Source: Vanilla planifolia
Taxonomy: Eukaryota; Streptophyta; Magnoliopsida; Asparagales; Orchidaceae
DNA: 64,000 nt
Reading direction: 5' to 3'
Assembly: GCA_023846275.1 (NCBI GenBank)
Contig: CM043870.1
Location: forward strand, 1,673,527 to 1,737,526
In this document: positions 1 to 12,000 of the stretch, piece by piece
How positions within the stretch are numbered: the stretch's first letter is position 1
Layout of the letters: the number at the start of each line of letters is the position of its first letter
Translations under genes and position numbers: made by a program
The notes under the pieces: model-generated
The model's database searches: none
Told to the model about the DNA's origin: nothing
What the model saw: the letters and a program-made list of their open reading frames with translations, nothing else

Positions 1-2868
1 ACCAGACAAATGCTATCAATGATGCTAGACTTGACCTTGTGTTAGCTTTCTCTGTATCATAGGCTTGTTGTGCATTAAAACCTTAGCGCTCAAAGTTTAC
101 ATGACTTGACTCTATGTCTTGGTTTGATATGACTTTGACTTTTGTTCACTGCATCACAACTCTCAATACCTCTTGACTTGAGACAAAAAACTTTTTAACT
201 TGTGTTCATCTTTAACTAGTTGTTGCTTTCTATTGAAGCCACCACAATGATCACTCTTAGTTTTGTTGCTCTTTGACTTCCATTTGTTTTTTGATAATAC
301 ACACACGCGCCACCTAATTGCCCGTTAGGTGAGCCGACAATAAATTATATTCTAGCTTTTGGAAAGAATTTGCAATTACAAAATGCATTAGGAACTTGAT
401 TTCCATTTTGCACTTTCTTGCTTTGCTCCATTTTACATTAGTTGTCATGGAATGGGCAACAATAGCTATTGAGAGAGTTTTAAGCTCCAAAGGGTGCGAG
501 CCCATACTATTTATCTTCAACAACAATTTCTATAACATGTGGCTACCTTAATAGTTTCACCTCCACTCACCCCCTTACCACAACTATTGTGATTATAGCC
601 AATTGCTCTTCCATAATGATCACATTTTTCACGTTATTCTACTTGATAATTTCTTAACAATAGCAAAGCCCTCTCTATCCACACCTCTCTAAGTGAATGA
701 GTTAGCTACCTGACTTTGTTGTTCCCAACTTTGCCTTTTTTGCAATAACATATGTATTTGAGTAATCAATTTGTCATCTATAGAGTGGTTCTTTAATGCT
801 CACAATCTTTCAATTGATAGTTTGATTACACACCACTTTCATCATATCACCACCTTGTCATATATTGCATTCATCATAAAGCTTTGTAAGTTCTTCCAAT
901 TCTTCATTAATTATGTTCAATTTTTTTGCAGCTTTCTTTATTAAAGTTGTGGAAAATAACTTGGGAATGTGTATGGGAACAACTATCAATTGGAACCTTG
1001 ACTTGAGATTAAGGGATTAGCTATTATGTCTAGTAGTCATCTCAAGTGAATCTATTGGTTAGTTTGGGTGTATTTTGCATTGCCTTTGAACAATACTTTG
1101 GTGATAATACTCGTTAAGGTAAAAAATAATAATAAAGGCCTATTTATTGACAAAAATGACAGTTTTTTTTGTCTAATATTTATTTAAGATTTTTACAATC
1201 TGTTTGATCGTCATGCTAATTTATTTGATAAGCTTTTCATGCCTTCTTTAAGTTCATGCCAAATAACAAAGATTAAGAGCAAGCATTAGATACCATGATT
1301 AGTGGATGGTGATGTGTAATAAGTTCATTGTCTAGGTGTGTTTAAGCAGTAAGGTCAGTAAGGTTTATGTCATGAGATTGGTCACTATGAAATACATGTA
1401 GAAGTGGATTAAGCACTAGCATTTGGTGCTAATATTGACTATAACTGATATCAGGTAAAACATTAACAAAATAGCTCAATAATTGTCTTGAATCTTATAA
1501 CAAATTATTGGAGTGCTATGCCAAAAGTGTGTGCAAAGGGTTATCCTTTTGGCATCAAATTTTTTTTTTTTGGGTGATCTGCAAATTCCTCATTGATTTG
1601 GTTAAGAATGGACATGAGAACTAGTAAAGTTGACATTGATTTGAGGAACACTTTGCCAACTCAACCTTACAAATGCACAATTTTCATTAATTCACACCGT
1701 CATATTATGGAGTGATGGCTCAACGTTGATTGATAAATATAATTTTAAACATTAGAATGTTATCTTATTTTTGTTATTTTGTTTTTTTCTACTTGATGTT
1801 TTGTTATTACTTTGTAGTTATTTTTGAATGGATTGGAGTGATATAATTTGATAGGTTTTGATTAGTGTTATTGGATCGTTTGATGATTTGTTTAACAATA
1901 TGATAACCTTTTCCATATGGTGGTAATATAAGGTTTCAATATGATTATATTGGTTTGACCATTCAATCCTTCAATTAAATCATCCAATTATGAAAATATG
2001 GACCACCTTTTTTTTATTTCATGATTAAGTTGTGGTTGATTTATTTCTAACAACTATAAATATGGTTTTAGGTTTGTAAGACATTTTTGTTAAATAAAAT
2101 AGGCAAGCTCTCTTTAAAACTGGTGGCACCTTTTAAGCAATCCCTAACCACCACTTGGGAAGCATCAACTATTGGTAGCATAAGAATAAATCCTTATCTT
2201 CTTATCTTTTCTTGTTTTCGAGTTTCTCTCAAATTTGTGAATCATTGTTTCCTTTTGAATTCAATTGCCTTGGAATCATGTTCTTGGAAAATGAATCTCG
2301 TTCTTTTGCAATGACTAGCCATGTGATTAGAACTTATAATTTGGATTTCTGGAATCAAAACATGAATTTTTGCAAATTTTTCTTTCATAAATTTTGTCTC
2401 TCTAATAAACAATTTATATCTTTCAAATTTGTAGATCCTGTGATAATCAAAATGCTATGGTATTTGAAGGATAATAATAGATTGCACTCTTTTCTTGTGT
2501 TCTTATAATGTATAATTTGCATGCATTCATTTAGTCTATATTAGCAATTCCATACTCATGTAACACAATGAGTTTGTTGTTCTTGGCTTGCAAGATCACC
2601 AACATGGTAAAATGCACTTATGGATGCATAAAAATTCACAAATAACTAAGAACCAAATCGTAATTTTATTGATGGATCCAAGCTGATTCTTGGATCTTGT
2701 ATTCGAATAAATGGAAATCAACCCAAACTATTATAGTTAGGCTTGTTCTAGTAAGAGACATTTGTGTGGGGGAGGGGACTCGATTCTATGATCAACATGC
2801 CTAGTGAGCAAGTGAGAGAGTAGGGATTGGTATGAGTGAAAATTTTGTTGAAATTGTTAGTGGCAATC
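1..2868. other. Non-coding DNA, no gene recognised
   Basis: A+T-rich sequence with only short ORFs (all under 100 codons) on either strand and no recognisable domain. It lies upstream of the first visible gamma-tubulin exon. It could be intergenic or part of a very long first intron of that gene, because the usual N-terminal exon of gamma-tubulin was not found anywhere in 1-9059. Some of it may be decayed repeat DNA, but I could not assign a family. Confidence 0.5.
2864..2868. repeat. Target-site duplication CAATC, left copy
   Basis: CAATC directly precedes the TG terminus of the solo LTR and is repeated exactly at 6084-6088 after its CA terminus. A 5-bp duplication is the usual size for LTR retrotransposon integration. 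Confidence 0.85.
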
Positions 2869-3234
2869 TGTTATACCCAGTAAAAAGTTTTATGTTAATC
2901 TTTAATGAATTAATTTTTGGCTTGGACGATTTCAGATCGACAGTAGGATGAGCCAGGAGCTCAATCAGAGGCTATTGGAATTTCTGAAATTTCTAGGGAT
3001 TTTTCGGAGCACCGAGGTGAATTTTAAGAAATTTTCCCTGTTTAATTAGATTTATTGGATTTTTAGAAATTCGAAAATCCATTTAAATTAAACCGGAAAT
3101 TGTTTTTTTTACCGCGCGTGAACCGGACCGGAACGGTTCAGCGGAGGCGGAGACGGTTCGCCGAGTGAGTTTGCGCGTGCGTTCTGATAAGCGGATCGGA
3201 CGGTCGTGATCGACGGTTGGGATTGAACCGGCTG

Positions 3235-3335
3235 ATCGGGTGCTTACCGTGTCGATAGCGTGTCGACAGCGCTTATCGGGTGCTTACCGTGTCGAAAGCG
3301 TGTCAACGGCGCGTAATGGGTTTCACCGTGTCGGC
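3235..3335. repeat. 40-bp tandem repeat inside the solo LTR
   Basis: A unit starting ATCGGGTGCTTACCGTGTCG occurs at 3235 and again at 3275, with a partial third copy after 3315. Copies differ by a few bases. It is a G+C-rich internal repeat of the LTR. Confidence 0.7.
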
Positions 3336-4262
3336 CAGAAATATAAAACCCTCGCGAAACGATTAGGGTTCGTTCGGCCGACCGATAAAGAGGAATTTTC
3401 CGGCGTACGGCGCGTGATTCCGGCGGCTTGGCAAGGGGCTTTTTGTGCCTGGAGATCCACGGGAACGAGGAGAGTCAATTCATACCGGATTCGTTCGGCG
3501 AGGAGCTGCGGCGAGCTGCGGACGAAGTTCACCGTCGCCGGCGTCGTTGAGGTAGGAAATTCAGTTTAAATTAGTGATTTAGTAGAAAATTAAAAGCATG
3601 GAATATTTTGTTAATGTCTATCTGAGCATGTGATTGAAATTTTGAAGTCGGAAATGCATTGCAGTATTATAATTTTAGCATGTTAGGTTTTAGGGTTTCG
3701 GAAAATTATACCCGCCGAATTCGGAATTTTGCCAAGCATGTGTTGAATTGATAATGTGCTTTATTCATGTTAAGGTGGTTTCAAATGCTGGAATCATTAA
3801 TTTCATAAATTGTCAATTAGGGATCGGATGAAAGTCCTTCGGCGGAAAATTTTGATTGAACCTTAGAAATTAGTGGCAATTATTGAAACATTAGGATAGT
3901 ACGAACATAGAATTTTGTTTCTCTTTGTTCGCGGTCGCCGGAAATCGGCGGAAGAATTGGACTTGGTCGGCGATTGCGTCGGCTAGGGTTTCGCGGGCTT
4001 CGGACCGAGAGGAGAAGGGTTTAGATAATATCAAATTTAATTAAGTAATTAATGATATTTACGCCATTTTATTAGTAATTAAAATTAATCCGATTAACGG
4101 ATTATTAAGAAATTGGTTCGGCGGTGCCGCGGTTCAGCGCGAGGGTCCCGAACCGGTGGCGAGATCCGGTTCAGGGGATTCGGCGCGGTTCAGTGAGAAG
4201 CGGTTCTCGGCTCAGCGCGAAGGCCGAACCGGCGGCGAGAACCGGGTTCACGGAAGTGCGGG

Positions 4263-4560
4263 CGGTATATTGGAAATAACGGAATTTTAAATTCGGTAAT
4301 TAATCCGAATTTCGGAAAATGGATATATGTGAATTTAAATTTTAATTCGGAAATTTATTCCGAATTTCGGAAAATTAAGAAAGGGCAGAATTTGATTTTT
4401 TGGAATTTTTAAATCAATTCAGAAATTAATCCGAATTTTTGGAAAAACAGGATATATGTGGAATTTATTAATCCGAATTTTCGGAAAAAGGATATATGTG
4501 GAATTTAAATTTTATTCGGAAATTTATTTCGAATTTCGGAAAATGGATAAAGGGCGGAAA
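4263..4560. repeat. Degenerate A+T-rich array inside the solo LTR
   Basis: Variants of CCGAATTTCGGAAAA followed by GGATATATGTGGAATTTAAA recur several times between 4263 and 4560, with indels between copies. It contrasts sharply with the G+C-rich blocks on its left and is part of the LTR. Confidence 0.6.
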
Positions 4561-5000
4561 TTGAAATTGGGATTTAAAAATTTCCTGAAGTGGGGAAAAA
4601 TGTTATCAGTGATGACAGTACAGCTGGAAACAGTCAGACAGAAGTATGGTACATAGATGCTACCAGAACAGTCAGTAATTGACAGTTGTGTTGCTTGATG
4701 GCAACGGCATGGATTGAGTCAGTTTACTCAGTGTTGGCATATTTTATGGATTGGCATACTGGACCGGACTACTATAGACCCTATATGATGTTTTAGGGTA
4801 GTTGTGGTAGGTAACTGTGCGGTTCAGACTTAGCTTCCACAGTATACATGTGACTGGTATGCGCCTTGTTGTACCTGGATACATGTTGCCGGATCTTGGA
4901 GTTAGAGATTGGCAATGACTGTAGGGGCGTGAGCTTCTATGGAAGTTGTTGGTAGAGGACTCTTTGGGACGGTGGCTGAGTCGATCTCTCCTGGTCCATG

Positions 5001-5105
5001 TGTGTAGGCCTGCGCGCCTGAGGGTGGCAGGGGTGTCTCGCAGTGGCTAGCCAAGTGTGTAGGCCTGCGCGCCTTAGGGTGGCAGGGGTGTCTCACGTTG
5101 GCTAG
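5001..5105. repeat. 55-bp tandem duplication inside the solo LTR
   Basis: Two adjacent copies start with TGTGTAGGCCTGCGCGCC at 5001 and 5056. Both continue through GGGTGGCAGGGGTGTCTC to a TGGCTAG end. They differ at only a few bases, so this duplication is recent relative to the other repeats in the window. Confidence 0.75.
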
Positions 5106-6083
5106 AGATTTTGTGACTAGATCTGTCTATAGTCTCCAGGAGATTGATTGACGAGAGACGCTGCGGTGTCGGGTGCTTAGGCGCCATGCGTGTTTCGAGA
5201 TGGGCGTTCCCACTGGCACGCTACCTGGAAGCCCAGAGGAGAGCTACTCTGGTGTGACTAGGGGTGACTGTGGTTGGTCGGAGTCTGGGACTGAGAGTGC
5301 CTATCCACCATACATTGTTATGCTGTATTCCTATATTTTTGCTATTATCCTTCTCTTGCATGTGAGTTTTACTAGCTGTCTTTCCTACTGGGCGTAGCTC
5401 ATTCCTGTATTGTATATTTCAGTGGCTCGGCAGACTTGACGCTACCTGATTAGGTGGGATCGTGGTCAGCAGGCTTGTGGAGGATATCTGATTGTGATTG
5501 TCTGAGATATTCTGGTTAGTTGATTGTTGCTGTTGGATGTATTTAATGAGGTTATTATTCTCATATGTCATGTAATATGTGAGGGAAATTCTGACTTATG
5601 TTTCTGGTTGGATAATATTGCACTTGTTGGACTTGGTCTTATTCTTGTAATGTAGTTTCCATTTACTACCCTACCTTATTGTCTTGGAGTATGGTGTGTG
5701 GAGTGCCATATTTTATCTGAGGATGTTATATATCTTTTTGTTTGATGGTGAGGTCATTACATGACTATGGAACTTAACCATGGGGGTTCAGACTTCTAAT
5801 AGACCGGTTCTCCTACCCGTAGGGGTTAGGAGTATTGGGTCTAGTAGGAGTAACATTGCGCGAGTCCATCTGTTAATTCAGGAGTCATGAACCTGATTTG
5901 ACGGTGTACCCGGGAGATGGGATCCACATTGTTAAGGGAAGTAGGTGTGTAATGATGTGTTATATCCTATGTTTTCGTAGGCTACTCAGGTTGGTATGGG
6001 ACGATCTGAGCTGTCTATATAAAAAAAAAAAAAAAAAAAAAATTGTATGCCAAAAATCAGCCTAGGAAAAATGGGGTGTAACA

Positions 6084-6088
6084 CAATC
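6084..6088. repeat. Target-site duplication CAATC, right copy
   Basis: Exact match to 2864-2868, immediately after the GTAACA end of the solo LTR. Confidence 0.85.
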
Positions 6089-6099
6089 CTACCCTCCAA

Positions 6100-6970
6100 T
6101 AAGGGAAGGGGCTTAGTCAAGTATAGAGCAAGACAATAACGAGGATGAGAGGAGGGAGGGAGAGAAGAAGAAGATCTAAATTGATCTAAAATTGACTTGA
6201 TATTTTTGGTTACGGGTTTTGATTGGATTCCAATGAATTTTGTTCGATTCGCTTTTTGAATATGTGAAGCAAACTAAGTTTATTTTGTTTACAATATTGT
6301 GTAGAAGCAACTTGCACCAAACTAATTTTCACTCTAGATATGCAAACTTCATAAAACCATTATAAGCTCCAAAAATAGGTGTAATTCCTTGCTTACAATT
6401 AAGGTGTGATCACCAAACTACATTCCATTACCATTGTGTTGCAAAAGTTAGCATTGTATGAGACTTCTACATTTTATAACCATTGCTCTTAGTGATTGTT
6501 CTATTGAGAGAGAGTGGAAGGAATAGGTAAGTGATAGCTCCACAAAGTTGTTGGTAGCTATCTTGATCTCAAACCTGTGGAGGGTTGATGCTAAGTAGAG
6601 GCTAAGTGGATAAAGGTAGAAAGATAGATAGAGTGAGGAGAGACGAAAAGGGAGTAAGAATTGAATCAATTTTTTAGTTTTGTTCAAATTAGTTTTTTTT
6701 TTCCAGTTTTTGAATATGTGGAAACTACCTTGGACTTTGTTTGGATGCAAGGTTGTTTAGAAGCAACTTGAGCCAATCAACTTGCACCTTGAATGTGGTG
6801 TAAATTTCAAAGAACAATTTTAATCTCTGAATGTTAGTGTGACCCATTTTTTAATATTGAAGGATGACCACTAAACTACATTTCTTTCCTACTGAGTTGC
6901 AAATGTCAGTATTGGACACGGACACTACATTTTACTATCATAACAAAGTTGCTGTAGGATGTTAGTATAT
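6100..6970. repeat. Diverged tandem duplication, unit about 455 bp
   Basis: Two neighbouring blocks share landmarks in the same order: TTTTTGAATATGTG (6254 and about 6708), AGAAGCAACTTG (about 6303 and 6757), a C-ACCA-ACTACATT segment, GTTGCAAA-GT-AG-ATTG (about 6436 and 6895) and CTACATTTTA (about 6468 and 6926). Offsets run from 454 to 459, so the second copy has gained a few bases. No coding capacity is visible. It starts just right of the solo LTR and may be an older repeat into which the LTR element inserted nearby. Confidence 0.65.
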
Positions 6971-9059
6971 TTTATAGCCTTGGGAAGTTGTTACAAGTAG
7001 GAAATACTTTTTAATCATGACTACAATAGTCAATGAGGGCTCAAAGCCACTAGTAGGAGCAAGGGGAAAAAGGATGGTACACTATTGTCATTTTATTCTA
7101 AAGTGGTAGATTTGTCGAAGCAACTTGTTATTGGATTGCAGTACTGCCACAACTATAGAAGTAATGTGTTGGTTACACTTTTATTAAGTGAAAAAGGTTA
7201 GGTGTCTTATCGTCAAAGAAGTAATGTAGGAGTGATGTAGCATGTCCAATTTATCTTTGACAGATCTAGTGTTAGTATTTCTCTATTTCAAGTTCTGTGC
7301 CTTTTTTATTTGTTGATATTTGATTATGTCTTTATGTATTGTCACCATCATTTATCTTGAATTACTCTGTGTCAATTCCAATGAGATTTTGGTGGTCTTC
7401 TCCACCCTTGGGGCTGTTAACTGCAACTGACGGTCCTAGGTGATTGAAAAGTCTCCCTAGGCAGTTCAAACTAACCACTCTTGGTAGCATGCTAGTCGTA
7501 CCTAGCAATAAGGCCAAACTGCCCTTAATTATTTTGTTGCAAGTTTGGCAAGCTGAGTTCCTCATCCTTTGCGTTCTTATCCCTTTCAATCTCAACCATT
7601 TAAAAGCATTGTGATTTTTGGACTATTAAGTGAAGAATCTTTGGTGAAATGGACTCCTCTCTTTGGTGAAGTGTGTAATTTCTCACTCAAATCTAACATG
7701 GTGTGATACTTGGAGATCCCTTCAAGGCTTGAACTGATTTCAAGGATGGGGTTTTTACTTGTCACTGGAGGTCAAGCAGGACTTTATTTGCATACTTCCT
7801 TTAATTCCATCTTCTTGCTAGTTTTCTGCATAAGGTTTGGAATGTTATTTTAGAGCTTAAGCATAATTAGTGTTTTCATTGTCTTAATCAATCGACACAT
7901 GAGAATGACACTCCAATGTTCAAACTTAATTTCAGTGTCTATAGATTCATTGGCGTTAGTGTTTAAGGTAATTTCTCGTATCCTTGAAAGTACCATGATA
8001 ATTGGCTCTGGCATCGCCAAATTCTGTCACTAAAGCATTGTTTTGGTAGGATTTCGGACTAGGATTTAAATGCTACTTTGATATGCTTTTAGTTGGAAAC
8101 TTTAAAAGCTTTTAAAGTTTGTTTAGCCTTCTGTTTGGAACACCTTTTATTGTAGCTTAGTAGATTAAAAATAATTGGCACTTAAATATTGCTAAAATTT
8201 CTGAAGAACTGGAAAAGCAGGGAAGTTTTAGTCTGGGAAATTACCTTTTTGCTGTATGCTATGTTTGGAAGTGATTCTAGCTGTTTTACTCTAAATTCCA
8301 ACCCCCTAAACTGATTATTGTTTGAAAATACGTCTATTCTATTTTAAAGAAAAGGTTTAAATATACAATTTGGGTTTGTGGTTCAAAAGCTATCAGTAGT
8401 TTAACGCCTTGCAATCATTTGAAATCTGTCAGAGGCCAGAAAATATTTCAAGTAAAAAACTGTCTGGAATGGAATTTTGAGGAAACTTTAGCCATTAATT
8501 CAGGCTTTAATGGCTGTTTAAAATTCCTTAAAAAATTATTTCGAAAATTTTAACATAGTACTTCAAATTCATAAATTTTTGGTATTAAAATAGCTGGGAA
8601 ACACATCGAAGAAAATTGACAAAATCCAACTTATTTCAAATTAACTTAGACCTAGATGTGAAAGGAACCCGCCATATAGATGACTTCATTGATCCCATGC
8701 TGCATCATAAAGTGACAATTATTTTGCTTTTGATTCTCGATGCATTTTGTGAAAAGCATGACAAAAAAATCAATTTCATGCATCTTTTACTTCATTGCTT
8801 AAACATTCTTGTGGCTTCATCCAACTGTTGCATTTTTTCCTGATTGGGAACCTTGGATTAACAATTATACTAAACATTGGATGAACATTGGATGAACTTC
8901 AAAGCGTGCGTTTCTACAAGTTATTTTAAATGCACTTTCAGTGTAAAAGGTTTCATTTAACTAGATATTTTTTGTTAACAATTGCCATTTTTGTTATGTA
9001 AGATTATTCTGGTTTTTTCCATTTTCAACCATTCAATGGCTTAATTTTTCTGTCTCTAG
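6971..9059. other. Non-coding DNA upstream of the first visible gamma-tubulin exon
   Basis: A+T-rich sequence ending in a good splice acceptor (pyrimidine-rich tract, then TCTCTAG) at 9059, so at least its right part should be intron. I looked for codons of the missing exon (MPREII, VGQCGNQIG, FWKQLCLEHG) and found none. A minus-strand ORF of 77 codons at 7362-7595 has no family I recognise. Confidence 0.5.
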
Positions 9060-12000
9060 GGTGGTGACAGGAAGGATGTTTTCTTCTATCAGGCTGATGA
9101 TCAGCACTATATCCCAAGAGCTCTTTTAATGGACCTTGAACCAAGAGTTATCAATCAAATACAGAATGGGGAGTACAGAAATCTTTACAATCATGAAAAC
9201 ATTTTTGTATCAGATCATGGTGGTGGCGCTGGAAATAATTGGGCTAGTGGCTATCACCAGGTAAACATGAAATTACCTAGTTTGTCAGATGTTTATACCT
9301 GGGGAGAATATGCAACATACATGTTCTTTGTCGTGTATCATGTGGTTGCTTAAGCTAATCTGACTGTTAGCCAAACAGTGTATTAAAGATTGTGCTCATT
9401 TATGCTATTTAAATTTGGAATGTTCTTGGGGGATGAAGCTGAGCTATGGGTTATTTATAAGAGTGGATTATTCAGTCACATACACTGCTTTTAGGTTTAC
9501 TCTTTTTATATGTAATAAACTCTTTGAATCACTAGGGGTCTGTTTGACGAGGCTTTCTCTGCTTGAAGAAGCTTTACACTTACTCTTGGATTAGCATTTT
9601 TTATCCTGGAATTTAAAAGCTGCCTTTGGAAATACGTTTTTTTCATTTGAGTAAAATGAACTATATAAGAGTGATTTACTTAACATGATATTAGTAGTTG
9701 TTTTGTCTCTGTTATATTAGGAAGTGGTATCCAAAGACCTGAATAGTATGACACCTTCGTAATGTATCCAATCAAGTTGTAAACTCCAAATGGTATTGTC
9801 AATTCGAGTTTCCTTGTCAAGTTTTTTTGTCCAGCTTTTAATTATACCTTTTCTTTTGTCAGTTAACTTCATTTAGTAAATGCCAAAAAGTAAAACAATA
9901 AACGTTATAGCTTGTTTTTGGAGGTATCAAGTTTTCATAAAGTTTGAACTTTTATTTACTTTCATGCATGATATTTCGAATATGTTAATAAAATTGTCTG
10001 AAATACATATTTGGTCACATAGATTCATGTTTCAATTTTGACTAGTATTTTCAAAATACTTCATTTTGGTCTCACCTTTATTTTTAGATTTTATAGATGA
10101 TATTTTCCAATGATTTTAATTCTATGTCACCAAAAGGATAAATAAAGAATTTTGTCCAATGACTGAGGATCAGTTATATGGAAATAAACAAGGGGAAAGG
10201 AATGGTATTTTTGTTAGAACTCATTGAGGATATCAAATTTGAGGCAGTTGAAGCAAATAAGAAAACAAGGACTCTGCATATCCTAATAGTCTGCTAGCCC
10301 TATGTGATTTATCATAGCACCACATTGAAAAATAAAAACATCTTTTGCAACTTATAAAGAGGAATTGAGGGGGAGTCTTTCTCTACAAATCCTTGAGCAA
10401 CTTGTTTCCCGAGGCAAGCCTCAAGACTGCAAAAGGAGCAATGAAGGACTAGAGCTAGGAGATTCTGTATTAATGGGGTTTGAGCTAGGATATTCGATAT
10501 TAATTAAATAAAAGAGTTCAGAATCAAGTTGAAGATCTAGCCTTAAAACCAAACCTGATTTCCCTCATGTCAGATTTTGTTTTTTTATTCCCTTACCCAT
10601 CCCGATGTTCTAATTTGTCTCGTACCCATCCCTTCAAGGGCAAGTTGGGTCGGATTGAGTAGGAATGAATGTTAATTGCCATCACTTTTCATTTCGTCTC
10701 CTCTCTAATTGATGTTGTCAACCTTTCATTGGGACAAAACTGTTCTTATCCCTTTATTGATGAAATATTAATATTGTGAGATATGCTTATCTCAAAAGTC
10801 AAAAACTAATGATTCATAATGGTAACCTTGAAAATAGGTGTCCAAATTATGGTACTGTTTAGTCTCCATTTGTTTATGTGCCTTTGTTGCAATATAACTT
10901 TATTTGCTGATGTTAAATTCCCTATTTGAACTAGGGGGAGCAAGTCGTTGATGATATCATGGATATGGTTGATAGAGAAGCTGATGGTAGCGACAGTCTT
11001 GAGGGTTTTGTTCTCTGTCATTCTATTGCTGGTGGAACGGGTTCAGGTTCTCTTATTCATTTTCCTTTACTTTATGTTGCCTATTAGTATGTGCTCTTGT
11101 TTTTCCATGTTGTCCAACATATAACAATCACTTGAATGAATGTTAAGTGCTGGTGGCTCCGATGGAAAGATGAACTTATTGATTATAATCCCTTTAAAAG
11201 GGAGTGGAACCAGAATGAACCTGTTTCCTGTATTTTGCATTTGAATTACAACCATGCAAGCAGTTATTTTATAAATGCAACATTTACTTGTAATAGTTTT
11301 GATTACTTTTGAATGAATTGTTACATCCATAAAAGGTTTTTTCTCAGCATGTAGCAATCATTCAGCTAGCTAGATGGACCTATTTTCTTTATAAATTATA
11401 AGTAATATTTTGATATTTTTTGTATTGGTAAAGTTGCTGTCTATCTCGGGAGTGTTATGAAAGTTGGTTGAGATGATTTTTTGTTTCTGAATTTCTCAAC
11501 TTTAAAGCCAGATGGAAGGCCTTACACTTGATGCGATTTTCTCTTCCAAGAGCAGGAATAGCTCTGTGAAATAGATGGTAGATTTGGATGATGAGAAGTT
11601 TTGGCCTGATGTAGAAAATACAAGGACTCACTAACTGGCTCAACTATGATAGTACACTTAAGGTGTTGAAAGGAAGTTTAACGTAGGCATGCAGGGTTGC
11701 AATGTCTATGAATCTGATTCATATTCTTGGGTGGATGTTCATGAGACAGTCCTTGTCTAACTATCTGATTCTGAGCATTTCATTCATAAAAGATCAGTAT
11801 CCATGATCTTCGGCATGGTTTTTTAAATGATGATTGGATCAATTAGAATGGACGTGAATATGTGGCTTGAGCTCTTCTACTTGTTCCATAATATATAGGA
11901 TTCATTATGCAAGTATGCTAAGTAACAATCTCGTGGATTCTGAATCATTTTCTTTGGTGGATGTGTGTGAAACAGCTTGTGCCTCTTAAGTTGTAGTTGT

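Larger units (their letters stand above)
2869..6083. mobile_element. Solo LTR of a long-LTR retrotransposon, probably Ty3/Gypsy
   Basis: The 3215-bp block begins TGTTATACCC and ends GGGGTGTAACA, so it has the TG...CA ends and a short terminal inverted repeat (TGTTA/TAACA) typical of LTRs. It is bounded by a perfect 5-bp duplication, CAATC. No internal coding region and no second LTR are present, so it reads as a solo LTR left by recombination between two LTRs. Inside are CpG-rich stretches (about 3100-3560 and 3940-4260), several short tandem repeats and an A22 run at 6021-6042. The great length and G+C-rich blocks fit the Del/Tekay chromovirus group, but that family call is inference. The intact duplication and many surviving CpGs suggest a fairly recent insertion; a solo LTR cannot be dated by LTR-LTR divergence. 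It lies upstream of the gamma-tubulin exons and may sit in that gene's first intron. Confidence 0.85.

Noticed and set aside
2087-2508. Two short overlapping plus-strand ORFs as gene fragments
   Set aside because: No motif or splice context; length is within chance for this composition.
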